From NCBI RefSeq assembly GCF_017744445.1, contig NZ_JAGIBH010000008.1, positions 151,881 to 215,880 of the forward strand: 64,000 nucleotides of DNA, in the 5' to 3' direction. Position numbers and translations under genes: made by a program. The notes beneath the pieces are model-generated. The model ran no database searches. It worked only from the letters and a program-made list of their open reading frames with translations, and was not told the DNA's origin. The first letter of the stretch is position 1; each line of letters starts with the position of its first letter. The stretch is from Caulobacter sp. Lineage in GTDB: Bacteria; Pseudomonadota; Alphaproteobacteria; Caulobacterales; Caulobacteraceae. Below, one piece after another: positions 1-7,267 of the stretch.

Positions 1-74
1 CGGGTTCGGTCTATCTGGTCGCTCTGCTGGTGATCCACCTGCTGACGCCCAAGATGGAACCGGTGCAGATCTAA
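1..74 (+). CDS. C-terminal end of a membrane transporter (partial)
   Basis: The reading frame is open from the window edge and ends at TAA 72-74. It encodes a hydrophobic tail, GSVYLVALLVIHLLTPKMEP, followed by VQI. A last membrane helix followed by a short cytoplasmic tail of this type is what I know from sugar MFS transporters of Caulobacter, so a sugar or uronate MFS permease is the best guess. Only about 23 residues are visible, so the family is not certain. An intrinsic terminator follows closely. Confidence 0.6.
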   Translation, partial: GSVYLVALLVIHLLTPKMEPVQI

Positions 75-102
75 TCTCTATCGTTTCACGCAAACGCGAT
101 CA

Positions 103-134
103 GGGCCGGGGAGCAATCCTCGGCCCTTTTCTTT
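103..134 (+). terminator. Intrinsic terminator after the transporter gene
   Basis: GGGCCGGGG (103-111) pairs with CCTCGGCCC (118-126) with one G-U pair and a 6-nt loop, and the T-rich tract TTTTCTTT (127-134) follows directly. The position, 28 bp after the upstream stop codon, fits termination of the plus-strand transporter transcript. It also separates that gene from the oxidoreductase that starts at 148. Confidence 0.8.
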
Positions 135-147
135 AGAAGGCGATCCC

Positions 148-1188
148 ATGAGCGAGACCCTGAACGTCGTCCTGGTCGGCTATGGCTATGTCGGCAAGAC
201 CTTCCACGCCCCGCTGATCGCTGCCACGCCGGGCTTCGCGCTGCGGACCGTGGTCTCCAGCGACCCGGCCAAGGTGGCGGCCGACCTGCCCGAGGTCCAG
301 GTCGTCGCCGAGCTGGATCAGGCCCTGGCCGATCCGGCCATCGACTTGGTGGTCATCGCCACGCCCAACGTCCTGCACGCGCCCCAGGCCCTGGCCGCCC
401 TCGCCGCCGGCAAGCACGTGGTGGTCGACAAGCCCTTCGCCGTCACCGCCGCCGAGGCGAAGGCCATGGCCGACGCCGCCAAGGCCGCCGGCAAGCTGCT
501 GGCCGTGTTCCACAACCGCCGCTGGGACAGCGACTTCCTGACCGTCCAGCGCCTGCTGGCCGAGGGCGTGCTGGGCGAGATCGTGCTGTGCGAGAACCGC
601 TACGACCGCTTCCGCCCCGAGGTGCGCGACCGCTGGCGTGAACGCGCCGGTCCGGGCTCGGGCGCCTGGATCGACCTGGGACCGCACCTGCTGGACCAGG
701 CCCTGGTGCTGTTCGGCGAGCCGCTGGGCATCTCGGCCGACATCGGCGCGCAGCGCGAGGGCGCCAGGGCGGACGACTATTTCCACGTCACCCTGCGCTA
801 TCCCGTCCTGCGGGTGATCCTGCACGGCAACCTGCTGACCGCCGCCTCGGGTCCGCGCTTCGCCGTGCACGGGACCAAGGCCAGCTTCGTCAAGCACGGC
901 CTGGATCCGCAGGAAGCCCAGCTGAAGGCCGGCATGACCCCCGGCGCCTCCGGCTGGGGCCGAGACAGTCGTCATGGGGTGCTGACCACTGTGGTCGACG
1001 AGGTCCCGGTCAATGCCGACGTCCGGCCCGAGGTCACCGGCTATCGCCAGTTCTATGCCGGCGTCCGCGAGGCGATCCTGCACGGCGCCCCTTCGCCCGT
1101 GCCGGTCGAGCAGGCCCTGCGGACCATGGAGTTGCTGGAGCTCGCGCAGCGCGCTTCGGACGAGCGGCGCGAGCTGCCGGTCACTTAA
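148..1188 (+). CDS. Gfo/Idh/MocA family oxidoreductase
   Basis: A 346-residue NAD(P)-dependent oxidoreductase. The Rossmann fold is visible at the N-terminus (VVLVGYGYVGKTFHAPLI, about residues 8-25). The family signature Lys-Pro after the nucleotide domain appears as VVVDKPFAVT (about 91-100). A mixed alpha/beta C-terminal domain follows with the motif GAWIDLGPHLLDQA. The length and the YGYVGKTFHAPLI start resemble the YdgJ/IolU group of scyllo-inositol dehydrogenases, but the substrate cannot be read from sequence. The start ATG has AGAAGG 8 bp upstream. Its end overlaps the convergent RidA-like gene by 4 bp. Confidence 0.9.
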   Translation: MSETLNVVLVGYGYVGKTFHAPLIAATPGFALRTVVSSDPAKVAADLPEVQVVAELDQALADPAIDLVVIATPNVLHAPQALAALAAGKHVVVDKPFAVTAAEAKAMADAAKAAGKLLAVFHNRRWDSDFLTVQRLLAEGVLGEIVLCENRYDRFRPEVRDRWRERAGPGSGAWIDLGPHLLDQALVLFGEPLGISADIGAQREGARADDYFHVTLRYPVLRVILHGNLLTAASGPRFAVHGTKASFVKHGLDPQEAQLKAGMTPGASGWGRDSRHGVLTTVVDEVPVNADVRPEVTGYRQFYAGVREAILHGAPSPVPVEQALRTMELLELAQRASDERRELPVT

Positions 1189-1577
1189 GCGGGGATCCGG
1201 GCGATCGCCTTGATCTCGAAGTCGAAGCCGGCCAGCCAATTCACGCCGATCGCCGTCCAGTTCGGATAGGGCGGCGCGCCGATGACCTCGTCGCGAACGG
1301 CCAGGATCGTCGCCAGCTGCGCCTCGGGGTCGGTATGGAAGGTGGTGACGTCGACGACGTCCTCCAGGCTCGCCCCAGCGGCGGCCAGCACCGCCTTCAG
1401 ATTGGCGAAGGCCAGCCGCACCTGGTCCTCGAAGACCGGCTCGGGCGAGCCGTCCTCGCGGCTGCCGACCTGACCGGAGACGAACAGCAGGTCGCCGGTG
1501 CGGATCGCGGCCGAGTAGCGGTACTTCTCGTACAGCGCCTGTCGGCCGGCGGGGAAAACGGTCTGGGGCTTGGACAT
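1185..1577 (-). CDS. RidA (YjgF/UK114) family protein
   Basis: A 130-residue single-domain Rid protein. The fold is recognisable from DLLFVSGQVG (about 29-38), the helix with QVRLAFANLKAVLAAAGAS, the strand VVDVTTF and the end GFDFEIKAIA. Archetypal RidA enzymes deaminate enamine/imine intermediates and use an Arg in a P-x-R-x-x-x-(V/G) loop. Here the equivalent loop reads YPNWTAIGVNWL and no Arg is present, so this is probably a non-deaminase Rid subfamily member. It is divergent from a LysR-type regulator across 111 bp, which is a plausible controller. Confidence 0.85.
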   Translation of the reverse strand: MSKPQTVFPAGRQALYEKYRYSAAIRTGDLLFVSGQVGSREDGSPEPVFEDQVRLAFANLKAVLAAAGASLEDVVDVTTFHTDPEAQLATILAVRDEVIGAPPYPNWTAIGVNWLAGFDFEIKAIARIPA

Positions 1578-1688
1578 AGTCTTGGGTCCTTCTGGAACCG
1601 GAAACGCTCCGGCCAGACCCAGTTAAGCGGCGCGCGCTTGCGGCTGTAGACATTGAAATCGGCATAGGCTGATGCAAAATCACCAGCA

Positions 1689-2579
1689 GTGTCCCGCCCT
1701 TCCCTCAACGACCTCGCCGCCTTCGTGTCGGTGGCCACCCACCGCAGCTTCCGCCGCGCCGCCGACGAGCTGGGCGCCGCGCCCTCGACCCTGAGCCACG
1801 CGATGCGGGCGCTGGAGGAGCGGATGGGCGTGCGGCTGCTGAACCGCACCACCCGCAGCGTCTCGCCCACCGAGGCCGGCTTCCAGTTGCTGGAGAGCCT
1901 GCAGCCGGCCCTGGCCGCCCTGGACGGGGCGCTGGACAGCGTCGCGCCATTCCGGGGCCAGGTCGCCGGCGTGGTGCGGATCAACGCCCCGCGCGTGGGC
2001 GCCGCGATCCTGGTCCGCGAGGTCCTGCCGGTGATGGCCCAGCGCCATCCCGAGGTGACCGTCGACCTAGTGGTCCAGGGCCAGCTGATCGACATCGTCC
2101 AGGCCGGCTTCGACGCCGGGGTTCGCCTCGCCGGCTCGGTCCCGCGCGACATGATCGCCGTGCCGATCGGCGCGCCGCTGCGCTTCGTCTGCGTCGCCTC
2201 GCCCGCCTATCTGGAGCGCGCCGGGACCCCGACCACGCCTGACGATCTCGCCCGCCACCAGTGCATCGGCCACCGCCTACCCAGCGGTCGCCTGTACCGC
2301 TGGGAGTTCGAGCGGGCGGGCCAGGCGATGACGCTCGACGTCACCGGCCCCGCGGCGCTGGACGACGAAGAGCTGATGGTCGACGCCGCCGTACGCGGCC
2401 TGGGCGTGGCCTATGTGATCGAAACCGCCGCGCACGCCGCACTGGCCGCCGGCCAGCTGCGCGAGGTCCTGTCGCCCTGGCTGCGGTTCGCCGAGCCCGC
2501 CACGGTCTACTATCCCGGCCACCGCGCCGTGCCCCCTGCCCTGCGCGCCTTCCTGGATGTGGTGCGGCAGACCCGCTAG
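1689..2579 (+). CDS. LysR family transcriptional regulator
   Basis: A 296-residue LysR-type regulator starting with GTG. The N-terminal winged helix-turn-helix is clear: LNDLAAFVSVATHRSFRRAA, then LGAAPSTLSHAMRALEERMG and RLLNRTTRSVSPTEAG (residues about 5-65). A periplasmic-binding-protein-like effector domain follows from about residue 90 to the end. It is closest in style to the CrgA/DmlR-like LTTRs. The gene diverges from the RidA-like gene, the classical LysR arrangement, and the effector is unknown. Confidence 0.92.
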   Translation: MSRPSLNDLAAFVSVATHRSFRRAADELGAAPSTLSHAMRALEERMGVRLLNRTTRSVSPTEAGFQLLESLQPALAALDGALDSVAPFRGQVAGVVRINAPRVGAAILVREVLPVMAQRHPEVTVDLVVQGQLIDIVQAGFDAGVRLAGSVPRDMIAVPIGAPLRFVCVASPAYLERAGTPTTPDDLARHQCIGHRLPSGRLYRWEFERAGQAMTLDVTGPAALDDEELMVDAAVRGLGVAYVIETAAHAALAAGQLREVLSPWLRFAEPATVYYPGHRAVPPALRAFLDVVRQTR

Positions 2580-2612
2580 CCGCCGTCACGGAAATCATCC
2601 TAAGGTCGCGCC

Positions 2613-3839
2613 ATGCGCGCTTCCTTGCTCACCGCCTCCGCCGCCCTCGCCGCCGCTCTGGCCGCCTGTGGTCCCGCTCCCGCCCAGCCCGGACAAGCCG
2701 GCCCGCCTGTAGAGACCCGCGCGGCCAACGCCCCCGAGCAGAAGCCGGCCTTCGCGAACCAGACCCGCGCGCCGGGGCTGAACTCGAACACGCAAGGTCA
2801 GTACACGACCCTGGCCAGCGGCCTTGATCACCCCTGGGCCCTGGCCTTCCTGCCGACCGGCGAGATCCTGGTCACCGAGCGCGCCGGCCGCCTGCGGGTG
2901 CTGGGCAAGGACGGCAAGCTGTCGCCCGCCGTCACCGGCCTGCCCGCCGTGTTCGCCGAGGGCCAGGGCGGCCTGCTGGGCCTGGCGATCGACCCGAACT
3001 ACGCCAGCAACGGCCTGGTCTACTGGACCTTCTCCGAGGCCGACGGCAGCGTGAACGGCACCAGCGCCGCGCGCGGCAAGCTGGTGCTGGGCGCCGCGCC
3101 CAAGCTGGAGAACGTCCAGGTCATCTGGCGCCAGGCGCCCAAGATGGACAGCGCCCTGCACTTCGGCGGCCGCCTGGTCTTCGCGCCGGACGGCAAGCTC
3201 TTCATCACCACCGGCGAGCGCTCGATCCAGGAAGGCCGCGTCCAGGCCCAGAAGCTGGACGCCACCCTGGGCAAGGTCGTGCGCATCAACGCCGACGGCT
3301 CGATCCCCTCGGACAACCCGTTCGTGGGTAAAGAAGGCGCCAAGCCCGAGATCTGGTCGTACGGCCACCGCAATCTGCAGGCCGCCGCCCTCGACCCCAG
3401 CGGCAAGCTGTGGACCGTCGAGCACGGCGCCAAGGGCGGCGACGAGCTGAACCACCCCGAGGCCGGCAAGAACTACGGCTGGGCCACCATCACCTATGGC
3501 GAGGAGTACTCGGGCAAGCCGATCGGCGACGGCATCACCCAGAAGGACGGCCTGGAACAGCCCGTCTACTACTGGGATCCCGTCATCGCCCCGTCTGGCA
3601 TGACCTTCTATGAGGCCAGCCTGTTTCCGGCCCTGAAGGGCAGCGTGCTGATCGGCTCGCTGAAGGAGCAGCATGTCGACCGCCTGGTCCTCAAGGACGG
3701 CAAGGTCGTCGGTGAAGAGCGCCTGTTCACCGACATCGGTGGCCGCGTTCGCGATGTCGTCACCGGCCCGGACGGCGCGATCTATGTCGTCACCGACGAG
3801 GACGACGGCAAGCTGATCAAGATCACGCCGAAAGGCTGA
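2613..3839 (+). CDS. PQQ-dependent sugar dehydrogenase-like lipoprotein
   Basis: A 408-residue protein with a lipoprotein signal ([20 protein letters not shown], lipobox Leu-Ala-Ala-Cys at residue 19). It then has the six-bladed soluble aldose sugar dehydrogenase/YliI fold: [20 protein letters not shown] (about 71-90), [38 protein letters not shown] and [17 protein letters not shown]. Enzymes of this family oxidise aldose sugars with PQQ and Ca2+ in the periplasm. No PQQ synthesis genes are in the window. The stop overlaps the start of the AraC regulator by one base (TGATG), which implies co-transcription. Confidence 0.9.
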   Translation: MRASLLTASAALAAALAACGPAPAQPGQAGPPVETRAANAPEQKPAFANQTRAPGLNSNTQGQYTTLASGLDHPWALAFLPTGEILVTERAGRLRVLGKDGKLSPAVTGLPAVFAEGQGGLLGLAIDPNYASNGLVYWTFSEADGSVNGTSAARGKLVLGAAPKLENVQVIWRQAPKMDSALHFGGRLVFAPDGKLFITTGERSIQEGRVQAQKLDATLGKVVRINADGSIPSDNPFVGKEGAKPEIWSYGHRNLQAAALDPSGKLWTVEHGAKGGDELNHPEAGKNYGWATITYGEEYSGKPIGDGITQKDGLEQPVYYWDPVIAPSGMTFYEASLFPALKGSVLIGSLKEQHVDRLVLKDGKVVGEERLFTDIGGRVRDVVTGPDGAIYVVTDEDDGKLIKITPKG

Positions 3840-4510
3840 TGCAGAAGCACACGGCCCGGCAGTCGCCGCATCCCTGGATCGACACGGTCTGGCAGACGGT
3901 GTGCCTCAGCGACGGCGTCTATTCCGCGACGCCTGACGGCTCGTGGGACCTGATCCGCAGCATCGCGCCGGACGGCGGGTCGTTCGTGTTCCTGAGCGGC
4001 CAGGCCACCGAGCCCGTCGAGGTTCCGTATAAGGCGGGGGAGAGCTCGGTGGTGCTCTCCTTCGCCGCCCACGTCTATCTGGCGCAGGACAAGGAAACGC
4101 GGACCGGGTCGGCGATCCGCGTCCTGCCGGTGCGCGGCGAGGCCTTCGAACTGGACGGCGTCGAATTCCCGCTGCCTGACTTCGAGACCGTCGAGCCCCT
4201 GGTCGACGCCATGATCGCCGCGGGCCTGCTGCTCTCCAACGACCTCGTGGCCCGAGCCTTCAGCGAGACCCCCAAGGCCGCTTCGCCACGCTCGGTGCAG
4301 CAGCACTTCAAGCAGACCACCGGCATCACCCAGAAGAGCTTCCAGCAGATCCGCCGCGCCCAGGAGGCCGTGCGACGGCTGAAGGCCGGTGAAGCGCCGG
4401 CCGGCGTCGCCGTCGACCTGGGCTTCACCGACCAGCCGCACATGATCAAGTCGATCAAGAAGATCATGGGCGCCCTGCCCTCGAACCTCGACCTGGTTCA
4501 CAAGATCTGA
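3839..4510 (+). CDS. AraC family transcriptional regulator
   Basis: A 223-residue regulator with a sensing N-terminal half (about 1-115, resembling the DUF6597-type cupin-like region) and a C-terminal AraC DNA-binding half. The second helix-turn-helix is seen in GVAVDLGFTDQPHMIKSIKK (about 188-207). The start is fused to the sugar dehydrogenase stop by one base, so the two are likely one transcript and the regulator may respond to its substrate. The last 13 bp overlap the convergent epoxide hydrolase gene. Confidence 0.85.
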   Translation: MQKHTARQSPHPWIDTVWQTVCLSDGVYSATPDGSWDLIRSIAPDGGSFVFLSGQATEPVEVPYKAGESSVVLSFAAHVYLAQDKETRTGSAIRVLPVRGEAFELDGVEFPLPDFETVEPLVDAMIAAGLLLSNDLVARAFSETPKAASPRSVQQHFKQTTGITQKSFQQIRRAQEAVRRLKAGEAPAGVAVDLGFTDQPHMIKSIKKIMGALPSNLDLVHKI

Positions 4511-5607
4511 GCGAAGGCCTTCAGGTCGGCGACGTAGAACGCCGGATCCTCCCAGGCCGCGAAGTGGCCGGCCGTTTCCATGTCGGTGAAGCGCACGACA
4601 TTGCCGCCCGTCTGGCGATCGGCCCATTCGCGCGGCAGGCGCACGCCGCCGGGGATCGGGGCCTCGGTCGCCACGGCTGCCGGGACCTTGGTCCCAGCGC
4701 CCTTGATGGTCGGGGCGTTCATGGCGTTCTGGCTGTAGATCCGGAAGGACGACGCCGCCGTCTCGGTGAGCCAGTAGATCATGATGTTGGTCAGGATCTC
4801 GTCGCGGCCGAAGCGCTCATCGACGCCGTCGCCCAGACCCATGCCGCCCATGAAGCTCATGATCCACGCCGCCAGACCGACCGGCGAGTCATTGACCGCG
4901 AAGGCCAGGCTCTGCGGCTTGGTCGCCTGCACCAGGTTGAAGGCGCCATGGGCGAAGAACCACTGCTGGATGGCGCCGGCATAGGCCTGCTCGGCCCCGC
5001 TCAGCACCGAGAAGTCGGTGGTGTGGTCCGGATAGCCGACGTCCGTGACATGGATGCCGATGATCTTGTCGGCGTGGCGCTGGGTCAGCGACATGGCGAT
5101 CACCGAGCCCAGGTCGCCGCCGGCCACCATGAACCGCTCATGCCCCAGCACCTTGCCCATCAAATCAACGAACAGGTCGGCGGTCTGGTCGGCCGGCTGG
5201 GCCACGCGGCTGGAAAAGCCCGTGCCGGGGATGGACGGGACCACGACGTGGAAGTCCTCGGACAGGGCGTCGATCACCTTGTGATAGCGATAGAAGCTGT
5301 CGGGCCAGCCATGCACCAGCAGCAGCGCCGGGGCGTTCGCCTTCTTGGCCGGCTTGTGCACGAAGTGCAGATCGATGCCGTCGAGGGCGACCTTGTAGTT
5401 CGGCAGGGCGTTCAGCTGGACCTCGGCCTTGCGCCAGTCGTATTGGTTCAGCCAGTAGTCGGTCAGCGACCGCATGTAGCCCAGGCTGGTCCCGAACATC
5501 CACGCGGAATCGGCGGGCTCGTCCGGCCAACGGGTGTGCTGCAGCCGCGACTTCAGGTCGGCCAGCTGGGCGTCCGGGATGGCGATCGTGAAAGGCGTCG
5601 GGGTCAT
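4498..5607 (-). CDS. Epoxide hydrolase family alpha/beta hydrolase
   Basis: A 369-residue protein with the N-terminal epoxide hydrolase extension (EHN-type, DLKSRLQHTRWPDEP, about 13-27, then WLNQYDWRKAEVQLNALPNY). It is followed by an alpha/beta hydrolase core: oxyanion motif LLVHGWPDSFYRY (about 96-108), nucleophile elbow VAGGDLGSVIAM with Asp, and the distal His in GHFAAWEDP near the C-terminus. The family opens epoxides through a covalent Asp ester. The natural substrate is unknown. It stands alone on the minus strand and converges on the AraC gene. Confidence 0.88.
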   Translation of the reverse strand: MTPTPFTIAIPDAQLADLKSRLQHTRWPDEPADSAWMFGTSLGYMRSLTDYWLNQYDWRKAEVQLNALPNYKVALDGIDLHFVHKPAKKANAPALLLVHGWPDSFYRYHKVIDALSEDFHVVVPSIPGTGFSSRVAQPADQTADLFVDLMGKVLGHERFMVAGGDLGSVIAMSLTQRHADKIIGIHVTDVGYPDHTTDFSVLSGAEQAYAGAIQQWFFAHGAFNLVQATKPQSLAFAVNDSPVGLAAWIMSFMGGMGLGDGVDERFGRDEILTNIMIYWLTETAASSFRIYSQNAMNAPTIKGAGTKVPAAVATEAPIPGGVRLPREWADRQTGGNVVRFTDMETAGHFAAWEDPAFYVADLKAFAQIL

Positions 5608-5719
5608 GGCGGGGGTCCTGTCTTCGTTTCAGTGAAGTCAGGCTACCGACCGCCCCCGGCCGCTAATTGTAGAAATGCGAAAACCCTCGCCCCTCGCCGA
5701 ACTCTGCTATCAATCCTCC

Positions 5720-7267
5720 ATGCAACGCAGGCGAAGCATTCTGATCGTGGGCGGCGGGACGGCCGGGTGGCTGACGGCCGCCTATCTGGCCAAGGCCCTG
5801 CGCGTGGCCGAGCAGGCGCACCTGGAGATCACCCTCCTGGAGTCGCCCGACATCGGCATCATCGGCGTCGGCGAAGCCACCTTCCCGACCATCCGCAACA
5901 CCCTGCGGTTCCTCGGCATCGACGAAGCGCGGTTCATCCGCGAGACCTCGGCGACGTTCAAGCAGGGCATCCGCTTCGTCGACTGGGCCCAGGCGCCGGA
6001 AGGCGACAAGCATCACGCCTTCTTCCACCCCTTCGAGGCGCCGTTCTCGACCGAGGGGACCAGCCTCGCGCCCTACTGGCTGCTGCAGAACGAAGCCACC
6101 CGCGCTCCGTTCGCCGAGGCTGTCACCATCCAGGCCCGCGTCGCCGACGCCCAGCGCGCGCCCAAGCGCCCGCACGAGAGCGACTTCTCCGGCCCGCTGA
6201 ACTACGCCTACCACTTCGACGCGGCCAAGCTGGCGGCGGTGCTGGCCGAGCGGGCTCAAGAGCTGGGCGTGCGCCATCTGAAGGGCAACCTGTCGAGCGT
6301 CGTCCTGGACGAGACCGGCGCCATCGACCACCTGGTCAGCCCCGAGCATGGCGACCTCACCGCCGACCTCTATGTCGACTGCACCGGCTTCCGCGCCGAA
6401 CTGATCGGCAAGGCCCTGGGCGCGCCCTTCAAGTCCTGCAAGCCGATCCTCTTCACCGACCGCGCCATTGCCTGCCGCGCGCCCTACGAGCGGCCGGACG
6501 CGCCGATCCAGAGCTACACCGTCGCCACCGCCCACGAGGCCGGCTGGATCTGGGACATCGCCCTGGCCCACGGCCGCGGCGTCGGCTGCGTCTATTCCAG
6601 CGACCACATCGACGACGATCGCGCCGAGCAGATCCTGCGCGACCACCTGGGCGGCGCCGAGATCGAGACCCGCAAGATCAGCTTCGACGCCGGCTATCGC
6701 GAGAAGCAGTGGATCAAGAACTGCGTCGCCGTCGGCCTCTCGGCCGGATTCCTGGAGCCGCTGGAGTCCACCGGCGTCGTGCTGATCGAAGCGGCCGTGG
6801 CGATGATCGCCGAGCTCTTCCCGCACTCAGGCCCGGTCAGCGCGCCGGCCCGGCGCTTCAACGAGCTGATGACGGCGCGCTACGACAACATCATCGTCTT
6901 CCTGAAGCTGCACTACGCGCTCAGCCAGCGGCCCGAGCCGTTCTGGCGCGAGAACGCCGACCCGGCGACCATCCCCGAACGCCTGGTCGACCTGCTGGAA
7001 CAATGGCGCTATCGCCCGCCGGCCCGGTTCGACTTCATCCTCGACCTCGAGACCTTCGCCTTCTTCAACTACCAGTACATCCTGTACGGCATGGACTTCA
7101 AAACCGACCTGACCGACGGCGCGGGCGAGTTCCCCGACGTCGCCGCCGCCCAGAAGTTGTTCGCGAAGATCCGCGGCTTCGCGGATCGGGCGACGCAGGA
7201 CCTGCCCAGCCACCGGGATTTGATCGCGCAGATCAACAAGTTCGGGTTCGTGCTGGAGGGGGCTTAG
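5720..7267 (+). CDS. Flavin-dependent tryptophan halogenase family protein
   Basis: A 515-residue protein; the ATG at 5720 is preferred because the FAD motif begins immediately (ILIVGGGTAGWLTAAYLA, GGGTAG at 11-16). The hallmark Lys of the halogenase family is present in ATFKQGIRF (Lys81), WIWDIAL stands at the WxWxIP signature, and the conserved glutamate region reads SAGFLEPLESTG. Family members use FADH2, O2 and halide to halogenate tryptophan, but many caulobacterial paralogues act on unknown substrates. No flavin reductase is adjacent. The 3' end overlaps the convergent RTX gene by 4 bp. Confidence 0.9.
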   Translation: MQRRRSILIVGGGTAGWLTAAYLAKALRVAEQAHLEITLLESPDIGIIGVGEATFPTIRNTLRFLGIDEARFIRETSATFKQGIRFVDWAQAPEGDKHHAFFHPFEAPFSTEGTSLAPYWLLQNEATRAPFAEAVTIQARVADAQRAPKRPHESDFSGPLNYAYHFDAAKLAAVLAERAQELGVRHLKGNLSSVVLDETGAIDHLVSPEHGDLTADLYVDCTGFRAELIGKALGAPFKSCKPILFTDRAIACRAPYERPDAPIQSYTVATAHEAGWIWDIALAHGRGVGCVYSSDHIDDDRAEQILRDHLGGAEIETRKISFDAGYREKQWIKNCVAVGLSAGFLEPLESTGVVLIEAAVAMIAELFPHSGPVSAPARRFNELMTARYDNIIVFLKLHYALSQRPEPFWRENADPATIPERLVDLLEQWRYRPPARFDFILDLETFAFFNYQYILYGMDFKTDLTDGAGEFPDVAAAQKLFAKIRGFADRATQDLPSHRDLIAQINKFGFVLEGA

